NCBI GenBank assembly: GCA_031266695.1
Contig: JAISAK010000001.1
Location: 1 to 6,127, forward strand
Origin: Treponema sp.
GTDB taxonomy: Bacteria > Spirochaetota > Spirochaetia > Treponematales > Breznakiellaceae
DNA length: 6,127 nt
Direction: 5' to 3'
Shown: one piece after another, positions 1-4,061 of the stretch
Layout of the letters: the number at the start of each line of letters is the position of its first letter
Position numbering within the stretch: the first letter of the stretch is position 1
Translations under genes and position numbers: made by a program
The notes under the pieces: generated by a model
The model's input: the letters and a program-made list of their open reading frames with translations, nothing else
Databases searched by the model: none
Told to the model about the DNA's origin: nothing

Positions 1-39
1 GGACTTTAGTCCGATTTGACCGGTTTTTCGAAGAGCTTG

Positions 40-62
40 TCCAAAACTAACAGAGTTTTGGA
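40..62. repeat. Hairpin with TCCAAAACT / AGTTTTGGA arms
   Basis: Perfect 9-bp inverted repeat: TCCAAAACT at 40-48, loop AACAG at 49-53, AGTTTTGGA at 54-62. The stem could continue imperfectly outward. It is followed by A-rich rather than T-rich sequence, so it is not a classical intrinsic terminator on the + strand, and the - strand has no T-run either. A related arrangement recurs at 97-119, suggesting a short intergenic repeat rather than a one-off structure. Confidence 0.6.
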
Positions 63-94
63 AAAAGATCAGATTAGGGGGTTCTAAAATCAGG

Positions 95-118
95 CAGTCC
101 AAAGGGACTGGTTTTGGA
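95..118. repeat. Overlapping alternative hairpins, second TCCAAA / TTTGGA unit
   Basis: CAGTCC (95-100) pairs with GGACTG (105-110) around the loop AAAG. Alternatively TCCAAA (98-103) pairs with TTTGGA (113-118). The two pairings are mutually exclusive. The words GTCCAAA and GTTTTGGAA occur in the same order in the 40-62 hairpin region (39-45 and 55-63) and here (97-103 and 111-119), so the two look like diverged copies of one palindromic element. Confidence 0.45.
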
Positions 119-139
119 ACCGCGGATGTGAAATAAAGA

Positions 140-166
140 TGATTTCAAAGCGCGATTTTGAAATCA
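140..166. repeat. 10-bp hairpin ahead of tRNA-Thr
   Basis: TGATTTCAAA (140-149) is perfectly complementary to TTTGAAATCA (157-166), with a 7-base loop. It lies 20 bases upstream of the mature tRNA-Thr 5' end. It could be a processing signal in a tRNA precursor, part of a transcription terminator lacking a T-run, or a protein-binding palindrome; the sequence does not decide between these. Confidence 0.55.
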
Positions 167-186
167 CTGCCTGAATGAGGTTTTAT

Positions 187-259
187 GCCCTTGTAGCTCA
201 GTTGGCAGAGCATATCCATGGTAAGGATAAGGTCAACAGTTCGATTCTGTTCGAGGGCT
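187..259 (+). tRNA. tRNA-Thr (anticodon GGU)
   Basis: A complete cloverleaf can be drawn. The acceptor stem is GCCCTTG (187-193) with CGAGGGC (252-258), including one T-G pair, and the discriminator is T259. The D arm is GCTC/GAGC. The anticodon stem is TATCC (213-217) with GGATA (225-229), and the loop ATGGTAA places GGT at 220-222, reading ACC and ACU threonine codons. The variable loop has 5 bases and the T arm is AACAG/CTGTT with loop TTCGATT. The 3' CCA is not encoded, so a CCA-adding enzyme must supply it. Base 32 is A rather than the usual pyrimidine, a small oddity. The gene sits 96 bases upstream of rpmG, apparently at the head of the operon. Confidence 0.97.
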
Positions 260-264
260 GTCTG

Positions 265-279
265 TTTTCCGTGGGAAAA
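265..279 (+). other. Short hairpin after tRNA-Thr
   Basis: TTTTCC (265-270) pairs with GGAAAA (274-279) around a 3-base loop GTG, only five bases past the tRNA discriminator. Just three T residues follow, so it is a poor terminator. It could instead mark the 3' trailer processed from the tRNA-Thr precursor. Confidence 0.35.
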
Positions 280-303
280 TTTGACCCCGGGCGGCCGCTT
301 CGT

Positions 304-332
304 TTGTCCGTTTGAGGCCGGGGGATTGTAAT
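304..332 (+). promoter_or_regulatory. Candidate sigma-70 promoter for rpmG
   Basis: TTGTCC (304-309; 4 of 6 against TTGACA) is separated by 17 bases from TGTAAT (327-332; 5 of 6 against TATAAT). Initiation would fall near 339, giving a leader of about 17 bases that still contains the GGAG ribosome binding site at 344-347. This could start transcription of rpmG, tRNA-Trp and the genes beyond. It is a consensus match by eye only; read-through from tRNA-Thr is an alternative. Confidence 0.35.
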
Positions 333-355
333 TGTAAATTTATGGAGTATAGTTT

Positions 356-529
356 ATGGCGAGCAAAAAACAGGTAGTTGAACTGGTAGCCCTGCAATGC
401 AGTGAGTGCAAACGGCGGAATTATACCACAAAGAAAAACCGCCGAAATTCTCAGGAAAAGCTTGAGTTTAAGAAGTACTGCCCCTTTGATCGGAAGCATA
501 CGCTCCACAAAGAGACAAAAATAAAATAA
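356..529 (+). CDS. rpmG: 50S ribosomal protein L33
   Basis: The gene encodes 57 residues, the normal size for L33, a small protein of the large subunit near the E site. The start ATG is preceded by GGAG (344-347) at 8 bases. The family pattern is clear: an N-terminal strand (VELVALQC), CxxC at residues 15-18, RNYTTKKN at 22-29, and the C-terminal block [16 protein letters not shown]. Zinc-binding (C+) L33 has two CxxC pairs. Here the second pair is C42-P-F-D45, so the fourth cysteine is replaced by aspartate. H48 or H51 might substitute, or zinc binding may be weak or lost. As I recall, the Borrelia protein is also degenerate at these positions. The gene lies between two tRNA genes, as in other treponemes. 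Confidence 0.95.
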   Translation: MASKKQVVELVALQCSECKRRNYTTKKNRRNSQEKLEFKKYCPFDRKHTLHKETKIK

Positions 530-534
530 GGGTG

Positions 535-560
535 GTTTGTTTCGGGTTAAACCCGCAAAC
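535..560 (+). other. Hairpin between rpmG and tRNA-Trp
   Basis: CGGGT (543-547) pairs with ACCCG (551-555) around a TAA loop, and GTTTG (535-539) pairs with CAAAC (556-560) if three T residues are bulged. The hairpin ends 9 bases before the mature tRNA-Trp. No T-run follows, so processing of the rpmG/tRNA transcript is more likely than termination. The 14-base core at 543-556 recurs with one mismatch at 811-824, on the far side of the tRNA-Trp/secE spacer. Confidence 0.45.
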
Positions 561-568
561 TGCCAAAG

Positions 569-641
<73 letters not shown>

Positions 642-669
642 GGTTAGATTTACAACCCTGATTGTGGGT

Positions 670-706
670 CAGTAGGCCTCGAAGGGTTAAGCCCGCCGAC
701 CTGCGG
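670..706 (-). repeat. Inverted partial copy of tRNA-Trp 3' half
   Basis: Bases 670-683 (CAGTAGGCCTCGAA) are the exact reverse complement of tRNA-Trp 622-635, and 697-706 (CGACCTGCGG) of tRNA-Trp 608-617. CCC at 692-694 can also pair with GGG at 619-621. The copy is therefore an antisense image of tRNA bases 608-635, interrupted by an 8-base GGGTTAAG (684-691). In RNA it would give about 27 bp with the variable region, the T arm and the first two bases of the 3' acceptor strand of the tRNA. It may be an inverted duplication or a regulatory pairing element. Confidence 0.7.
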
Positions 707-714
707 GAGGGAAA

Positions 715-732
715 GGGGCCAGGGATGGCCCC
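715..732 (+). other. 7-bp hairpin with GGGA tetraloop
   Basis: GGGGCCA (715-721) pairs perfectly with TGGCCCC (726-732) around GGGA, a member of the stable GNRA tetraloop class. It sits at the apex of the nested inverted repeats of the tRNA-Trp/secE spacer. There is no T-run after it, so it is not a terminator. Confidence 0.6.
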
Positions 733-787
733 GGCAGGGCTTAACCCCGGCCCGGAGCTTCGAAGCAGGAGGCTGAGAAGCGGAAGG

Positions 788-802
788 CGAGGCCTACTGC
801 GC
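788..802 (+). repeat. Direct partial copy of tRNA-Trp 3' end
   Basis: CGAGGCCTACTGCGC is identical to tRNA-Trp bases 624-638, which cover part of the T loop, the T stem and most of the 3' acceptor strand. A 15-base direct repeat of a tRNA 3' end is what site-specific integrases leave at attachment sites, but only about 150 bases separate the copies and no integrase gene is present. It could be the remnant of a deleted element, or a by-product of local duplication. Its first 12 bases can also pair with 670-681. Confidence 0.6.
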
Positions 803-809
803 GATTTTA

Positions 810-824
810 GCGGGTTAAATCCGC
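810..824 (+). other. Hairpin just upstream of secE
   Basis: GCGGGT (810-815) pairs with ATCCGC (819-824), one G-T pair included, around a TAA loop. It ends 6 bases before the ribosome binding region of secE (831-839) and could modulate ribosome access. Bases 811-824 repeat 543-556 with a single change, so identical hairpins bracket the tRNA-Trp block. Confidence 0.45.
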
Positions 825-840
825 GGACAGAGAGGAAGGC

Positions 841-1020
841 ATGAATAAACTGGTTCAATTTGTCAAAGAATCCTACGCCGAACTCCGGAAGGTAATTTGG
901 CCGGGCAGAGAAGACGTAGTCAGCTCGGTGAAAGTTGTTATAATTTCTACTATAATTGTAGCTGCCGCCCTGGGGCTGGTAGATGTGCTGCTGCTCTTTG
1001 GCATTAGGGCAATATTTTAA
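841..1020 (+). CDS. secE: Preprotein translocase subunit SecE
   Basis: The gene encodes 59 residues, the short single-helix form of SecE found in most bacteria other than enterics. SecE clamps SecY in the SecYEG channel of the inner membrane. The N-terminal amphipathic part has the family signature ELRKVIWPGREDV (14-26), in which the KVxWP core is diagnostic. One membrane helix follows at roughly 30-56 (VKVVIISTIIVAAALGLVDV and onward), with a short tail ending RAIF. The start is chosen by the GAGG ribosome site (832-835) at 5 bases and by alignment of the signature. nusG follows after 11 bases, the usual secE-nusG pairing. Confidence 0.93.
   Translation: MNKLVQFVKESYAELRKVIWPGREDVVSSVKVVIISTIIVAAALGLVDVLLLFGIRAIF
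928..956 (+). promoter_or_regulatory. Weak internal promoter candidate within secE
   Basis: GTGAAA (928-933) and a perfect TATAAT (951-956) are 17 bases apart. A second perfect TATAAT at 939-944 is preceded by TG one base upstream (TGTTATAAT, 936-944), resembling an extended -10 element. Either could feed nusG. However, the codons here specify the Ile/Val-rich membrane helix of SecE (VVIISTIIV), which makes AT-rich words likely by chance. Confidence 0.2.
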
Positions 1021-1031
1021 GAAAGGAAAAG

Positions 1032-1595
1032 ATGGCTACAGGCTGGTACGTCCTCCATGTCTATTCGGGATATGAGAACAAAATAGAAAAAACCATCCGC
1101 ATGATGATCGAAATGGGGGATCTGGACAAGGAAATCGTCCGTGATGTAAAGGTTCCCTCCGAGGAAGTGGTGGAGGTCAGGGACGGCAAAAAACGTACCA
1201 TGACCAAAAAATTTCTTCCCGGATACATCCTGGCGGAAATGGATTTACCTGATGCCGATTCGGGCTGGAAAATTACCTGTTCCAAAATAAGGAAGATACA
1301 AGGGGTAATCGGGTTTGTGGGAACCCCTCCGGATCGCAAGCCCCAGCCCTTAAGCGGCGACGAAGCAAGATCGATACTGCAAAAATCCGGAGAAATCAAG
1401 GGTGAACGCCCGGTCAGGACGCGCCAGAGCTTCTCGCCCGGCGAGCAGGTAAAGATCATCGACGGCCCCTTTGAGTCCTTTACCGGAACTATTGAAGATG
1501 TTAACCAGGAGAAAAACAAGCTCAAGGTTATGGTTGGTATCTTTGGCCGGAATACTCCGGTTGAAGTTGATTTGCTGCAGGTTGAAAAGCTGTAA
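1032..1595 (+). CDS. nusG: Transcription termination/antitermination factor NusG
   Basis: The gene encodes 187 residues, typical of NusG. NusG rides on RNA polymerase, its N-terminal domain across the cleft and its C-terminal KOW domain contacting Rho or ribosomal protein S10 (known from E. coli). The N-terminal domain (about 4-120) opens with WYVLHVYSGYENK and contains FLPGYILAEM (61-70) and GVIGFVGTP (91-99), the spirochete versions of FPGYVLV and GVTGFVG. The KOW domain (about 134-187) has the core FSPGEQVKIIDGPFESFTG and ends in VEVDLLQVEKL. The start is supported by AAAGGA (1022-1027) at 4 bases. It lies in the usual place between secE and the rplK-rplA genes. Confidence 0.97.
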   Translation: MATGWYVLHVYSGYENKIEKTIRMMIEMGDLDKEIVRDVKVPSEEVVEVRDGKKRTMTKKFLPGYILAEMDLPDADSGWKITCSKIRKIQGVIGFVGTPPDRKPQPLSGDEARSILQKSGEIKGERPVRTRQSFSPGEQVKIIDGPFESFTGTIEDVNQEKNKLKVMVGIFGRNTPVEVDLLQVEKL

Positions 1596-1684
1596 AACCT
1601 GCGGCCCTTTGCGGAATAAGTTGTAGAAGGGATTAACAGGCCCGCAAATCCGGCAGCGTCCGGACTCACTACAAAGGAGAAAAT
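1596..1684 (+). promoter_or_regulatory. rplK leader, candidate L1 autoregulatory site
   Basis: In many bacteria L1 represses rplK-rplA by binding a copy of its 23S rRNA site in the leader. Here TTGTAG (1621-1626) can pair with CTACAA (1669-1674), closing a stem that ends next to the ribosome site AAAGGAG (1673-1679). Inside lie GGATT/AATCC (1630-1634 with 1647-1651) and CCGG/CCGG (1650-1653 with 1660-1663). A competing pairing, TTTGCGG (1608-1614) with CCGCAAA (1642-1648), crosses the outer stem. Position and a possible two-state fold support regulation. I cannot match it base by base to a known L1 motif. Confidence 0.35.
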
Positions 1685-2116
1685 ATGGCAAAGAAAAAAG
1701 TTGCCGCTTTTATCAAGCTGCAGTGCCCCGCCGGAAAGGCCACGCCCGCTCCGCCTGTCGGCCCTGCCCTCGGCCCCCACGGGGTCAGCGCGCCCCAGTT
1801 TGTCCAGCAGTTCAACGACCGGACAAAAAGTATGGAACCGGGGCTTATTATCCCGGTGGTGATTACCGTTTACGCGGACAAGTCCTTCACCTTCATTCTC
1901 AAAACACCCCCCGCGTCGGTTTTGATCAAGAAGGCCATCGGACTGGAAAAAGGTTCCGCGGAATCCCACAAAACCAAGGTCGGTAAAATACCACGGGTAA
2001 AGCTTGAGGAAATTGCTAAGATGAAGATGGCGGATCTTTCCGCCAACGACGTTGAGGCCGCCATGAAAATTATCGCCGGCACCGCCCGGTCTATGGGTGT
2101 CGAGGTGGAAAAATGA
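1685..2116 (+). CDS. rplK: 50S ribosomal protein L11
   Basis: The gene encodes 143 residues, the usual L11 length. L11 with its 23S rRNA helix forms part of the GTPase-associated centre and is needed for RelA activation and factor function. The N-terminal domain shows [20 protein letters not shown] (11-30), the family hallmark with its proline-rich turn. It is followed by [16 protein letters not shown], where most bacteria read HGVNIxEFxxxFN, and then [15 protein letters not shown]. The RNA-binding C-terminal domain begins near [12 protein letters not shown] and ends [14 protein letters not shown]. The start is fixed by AAAGGAG (1673-1679). The stop overlaps the rplA start (ATGA), implying coupled translation. 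Confidence 0.98.
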   Translation: MAKKKVAAFIKLQCPAGKATPAPPVGPALGPHGVSAPQFVQQFNDRTKSMEPGLIIPVVITVYADKSFTFILKTPPASVLIKKAIGLEKGSAESHKTKVGKIPRVKLEEIAKMKMADLSANDVEAAMKIIAGTARSMGVEVEK

Positions 2117-2793
2117 GACGCGGAAAAAAATATCAGGAAAGCGCCAAGAAGTATAACCCCGGTAATACCTATGAGCTGGGCGAAGCCCTGGGGCTGGTTA
2201 AAACCATGGCCTACGCTAAATTTGACGAAACCGTGGATCTTTCGGTCAAGGTGAGCCTCAAGAAGAATCAGTCCGTCCGGGATACGGTGGTATTGCCCAA
2301 CCAGTTCCGGGGCGAAAAGAAAATTCTTGTGTTCTGCAAGGCCGAGAAGGAAAAAGAGGCCCAGGAAGCGGGCGCGGCCTATGTGGGCGCCGAGGAGCTC
2401 ATTGAAAAGGTAAAGGGCGGCTGGCTGGACTTTGACGTCGCCGTCGCTACTCCCGATATGATGAAGGGCGTCGGCAAGCTCGGTATGGTACTCGGCCGCA
2501 AGGGCCTGATGCCCAATCCCAAAACCGGCACCGTTACCTTTGACCTCAAGGGCGCGCTGGCGGAACTGAAAAAGGGGCGGGTGGAATTCCGCGCGGATAA
2601 AACCGGCGTTGTACACCTCGCCGTCGGCAAGCTTTCCATGGAGCCGGAGAAAATCGCCGAAAATGTCAAAGTCGTAGTGGCCGAAATAAAACGGAAGCGG
2701 CCTGTCGATGCCAAAGGCGAGTTCATTCAGACCGCGTCGGTGGCTTCAACTATGGGCCCCGGCGTGTGGGTTTCAATAAAGGACGAGGAATAA
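2113..2793 (+). CDS. rplA: 50S ribosomal protein L1
   Basis: The gene encodes 226 residues, the standard L1 size. L1 forms the mobile stalk that guides deacylated tRNA out of the E site, and in many bacteria represses its own operon. Visible signatures are [14 protein letters not shown] (36-49), [15 protein letters not shown] (127-141, usually LGPRGLMPNPKxGTV), [19 protein letters not shown] (155-173) and STMGPGV near the C-terminus. The common LPHGTGK segment is replaced by [10 protein letters not shown] (61-70), probably a lineage variant. The ATG overlaps the rplK stop by 4 bases and has GAGGTG (2102-2107) as ribosome site. The stop is one base from rplJ. Confidence 0.98.
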   Translation: MRRGKKYQESAKKYNPGNTYELGEALGLVKTMAYAKFDETVDLSVKVSLKKNQSVRDTVVLPNQFRGEKKILVFCKAEKEKEAQEAGAAYVGAEELIEKVKGGWLDFDVAVATPDMMKGVGKLGMVLGRKGLMPNPKTGTVTFDLKGALAELKKGRVEFRADKTGVVHLAVGKLSMEPEKIAENVKVVVAEIKRKRPVDAKGEFIQTASVASTMGPGVWVSIKDEE

Positions 2794-2794
2794 G

Positions 2795-3343
2795 ATGGCA
2801 ATAGTCGCGAAAAAAATACAGGATAGTAAAACCAGGGCCATTGAGGAACTGAAGGAATCTTTCGGCAAGGCGACGGATTTTATCTTTACCGATTACCGGG
2901 GGCTTACGGTGGAACAGATCACCGCCCTTCGGAAGCTGCTCCGCGCCAAGGAAGTTCAGTATAAGGTTGTAAAGAACAACTTTGCCCGGATTGCCTTTGA
3001 ACAGCTTTCCCTTCCGGATGTATCCGCCTACCTTGTCGGGCCTACGGCGGTAGCCATTGCCCCAAAGGATTCAAACGAAGTCGCCAAAATCCTTTTTGAT
3101 TTTACCAGGGAGGCGCCCGTCCTTCAGGTAAAGGGCGCCCTGGTAGGCGATTCGGTTTATACCTCGGCCCAGGCCGAAGCCTTTTCCAGGCTTCCCGGCA
3201 GGCCGGAGCTTATTTCCATGCTCATGTCGGTAATGCAGGGCCCCGCCAGGAATCTTGCCGCCGCCCTCAACGATATACCGGCGCGGCTGGTGCGTACCGT
3301 CAAGGCCGTGGCCGACAAGAAGGCGGAAGGCGGCGCCGCATAG
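2795..3343 (+). CDS. rplJ: 50S ribosomal protein L10
   Basis: The gene encodes 182 residues, slightly longer than E. coli L10. L10 anchors L7/L12 dimers on the ribosomal stalk. The N-terminal rRNA-binding domain has FIFTDYRGLTVEQITALRKL (30-49), then YKVVKNNFARIAF (56-68) and LVGPTAVA (80-87). The C-terminal part, LPGRPELISMLMSVMQGPAR onward, ends in a long helix (LNDIPARLVRTVKAVADKKA) of the kind that binds L7/L12 N-termini. The ribosome site GAGG (2785-2788) lies inside the last codons of rplA, whose stop is one base away. There is thus no separate leader for L10 autoregulation. Confidence 0.97.
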   Translation: MAIVAKKIQDSKTRAIEELKESFGKATDFIFTDYRGLTVEQITALRKLLRAKEVQYKVVKNNFARIAFEQLSLPDVSAYLVGPTAVAIAPKDSNEVAKILFDFTREAPVLQVKGALVGDSVYTSAQAEAFSRLPGRPELISMLMSVMQGPARNLAAALNDIPARLVRTVKAVADKKAEGGAA

Positions 3344-3490
3344 GAGTTTGTTGCGCTTTGCGCATAAGCCAGAAGTCCCCCAGGCTTTCGTCGAACCCCT
3401 GGTTCGAAGCTGCTGTCCTGCCGGACTTTAACCGGGCTTGCCCGGGCGCGTTTCGCATGAGACGCGTAATCATATTCAGGAGAAGATAAT
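3344..3490 (+). promoter_or_regulatory. Hairpin-rich rplJ-rplL spacer
   Basis: This 147-base noncoding gap holds several hairpins in series. TGCGC/GCGCA lies at 3352-3364 and AAGCC/GGCTT at 3366-3387. TCGAACC/GGTTCGA is at 3391-3407 with loop CCT. CCGGG/CCCGG at 3432-3445 closes a CTTG tetraloop. CGCGTTTC/GAGACGCG at 3447-3466 forms 8 bp with loop GCAT. None is followed by a T-run, so termination is unlikely. mRNA processing or stabilisation upstream of rplL is possible, since L7/L12 is needed in several copies per ribosome. The rplL ribosome site AGGAG (3478-3482) stays outside the last stem. No good promoter was seen. Confidence 0.5.
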
Positions 3491-3877
3491 ATGGCAGCCA
3501 CAAAAGAAGAGATTTTAGAAGCAATTGCTTCCATGACGGTTCTGGAAGTTTCGGAATTGGTTAAAGCAATGGAAGAAAAATTCGGCGTTTCCGCCGCCGC
3601 TCCCGTAGCGGTAGCTGCCGTTGGCGCCGGTGCCGCGGCTCCCGCGGCAGCCGTGGAAGAGCAGACCGAATTCAATGTCATCCTAAAGGCTTATGACGAA
3701 ACCAAGAAGATTGCGGTCATCAAGGAAGTGCGGGCTGTTACCGGCCTTGGCCTCAAGGAAGCCAAAGACCTTGTCGAGGGAGCTCCCAAACCCCTCAAGG
3801 AAAGCGCTTCCAAGGAAGAGGCCGCGAAAATCAAGGAAACCGTCACGGCAGCCGGCGGTACTGTTGAAATTCAGTAA
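3491..3877 (+). CDS. rplL: 50S ribosomal protein L7/L12
   Basis: The gene encodes 128 residues with the three-part L7/L12 design. The N-terminal dimerisation domain (1-33) reads [20 protein letters not shown] onward. A flexible hinge rich in Ala, Val, Gly and Pro spans about 34-56. The globular C-terminal domain (57-128) carries [20 protein letters not shown] (73-92), followed by [12 protein letters not shown], the surface that recruits EF-Tu, EF-G and other GTPases. It ends in the usual GGTVEIQ-type strand. The start is supported by AGGAG (3478-3482) at 8 bases. It is separated from rplJ by a structured spacer rather than coupled to it, which may allow the higher output that the stalk requires. 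Confidence 0.98.
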   Translation: MAATKEEILEAIASMTVLEVSELVKAMEEKFGVSAAAPVAVAAVGAGAAAPAAAVEEQTEFNVILKAYDETKKIAVIKEVRAVTGLGLKEAKDLVEGAPKPLKESASKEEAAKIKETVTAAGGTVEIQ

Positions 3878-4061
3878 CAAAAGCGTGGCGTTCCCGGTTT
3901 TAAACCGGGGGGAAGAAAAAAAACCGCGGAGGGCCCGGCCTTGAGCTTTGGTTCAATTTTGCGGAGTTTACTCAAAAATCGCGGAGGACAGGAAAAGTGT
4001 CTGTTCTCTGCGATCTTTGCGTCTTTATCAGTGAGTTGCGGTTCATTCCGGGGGGAGAACA
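3878..4061 (+). promoter_or_regulatory. rplL-rpoB spacer
   Basis: This 184-base noncoding gap separates the ribosomal-protein genes from the polymerase genes. It contains the hairpin CCCGGTT/AACCGGG (3893-3909), followed by an A-rich tract that can form an alternative stem CGGTTTT/AAAACCG (3895-3901 with 3920-3926). A 14-bp hairpin lies at 3978-4014 and the rpoB ribosome site at 4054-4057. In E. coli the equivalent gap carries an attenuator and an RNase III site that lower rpoB expression; a similar role here is inference from position. I saw no clear promoter. Confidence 0.5.
3978..4014 (+). terminator. Candidate attenuator or RNase III hairpin before rpoB
   Basis: ATCGCGGAGGACAG (3978-3991) pairs over all 14 positions, two of them G-T, with CTGTTCTCTGCGAT (4001-4014) around a 9-base loop. 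The following sequence, CTTTGCGTCTTTAT, has only broken T-runs, so termination would be partial at best. This would suit an attenuator that lets a fraction of polymerases into rpoB. A double-stranded processing site or a palindromic intergenic repeat are alternatives. Confidence 0.45.

Larger units (their letters stand above)
1..186. other. Noncoding, palindrome-rich region upstream of tRNA-Thr
   Basis: No convincing gene is seen in this stretch. It contains a short palindrome GGACTTTAGTCC at 1-12 and three larger hairpins (40-62, 95-110, 140-166), annotated separately. A reading frame open from base 3 ends at the TAA at 48-50 and would give a 15-residue tail (TLVRFDRFFEELVQN). It could be the end of an upstream gene, but it overlaps a hairpin repeat and cannot be confirmed. 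No strong sigma-70 promoter for the tRNA-Thr was found. The bases TTGAAA (158-163) and TTTTAT (181-186) have a 17-base spacing but sit too close to the mature tRNA 5' end to serve it. Confidence 0.6.
642..840. other. tRNA-Trp/secE spacer with nested inverted repeats
   Basis: This 199-base noncoding stretch is locally GC-rich and packed with structure. GGGTT (641-645) pairs with AACCC (654-658) just past the tRNA. CAGTAGGCCTCG (670-681) is complementary to CGAGGCCTACTG (788-799). GGGTTAAGCCC (684-694) is complementary to GGGCTTAACCC (737-747), extendable by GCCG/CGGC with one bulged A. A tight hairpin lies at 715-732. A palindrome GCTTCGAAGC occurs at 757-766. Together these make a nested element of about 130 bases with 12-bp terminal inverted repeats. 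A short forward frame here (up to 844) begins with TTG, has no family resemblance and overlaps secE; I do not regard it as a gene. Confidence 0.7.

Noticed and set aside
3..50. Possible 15-residue C-terminal tail of an upstream gene ending at TAA 48-50
   Set aside because: Too short to identify, and the stop lies in a palindromic repeat. Sequence upstream of the window is needed.
158..186. TTGAAA-17-TTTTAT as promoter for tRNA-Thr
   Set aside because: The -10 element would touch the first base of the mature tRNA, so transcription would begin inside the tRNA.
668..706. A second, minus-strand tRNA gene
   Set aside because: Only the image of bases 608-635 is present, interrupted by 8 bases. 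There is no anticodon arm, D arm or 5' acceptor strand, so it cannot be a functional tRNA.
662..844. Forward open frame of 60 codons between tRNA-Trp and secE
   Set aside because: It starts with TTG, is Arg/Gly/Pro-rich as expected of GC-rich noncoding DNA, runs through hairpins and repeats, and overlaps the secE start.
1061..1969. Minus-strand open frame of 302 codons
   Set aside because: It spans nusG, the rplK leader and part of rplK, all of which are securely identified on the + strand; the translation has no family features.
3384..3410. tRNA-like T arm (GGTTCGA) in the rplJ-rplL spacer
   Set aside because: No acceptor, anticodon or D arm can be built around it; it is simply one arm of a hairpin.
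3893..3926. Hairpin followed by an A-tract after rplL as an intrinsic terminator
   Set aside because: The tract is A-rich on the + strand, and the mirror-image reading for the - strand has no gene to terminate.
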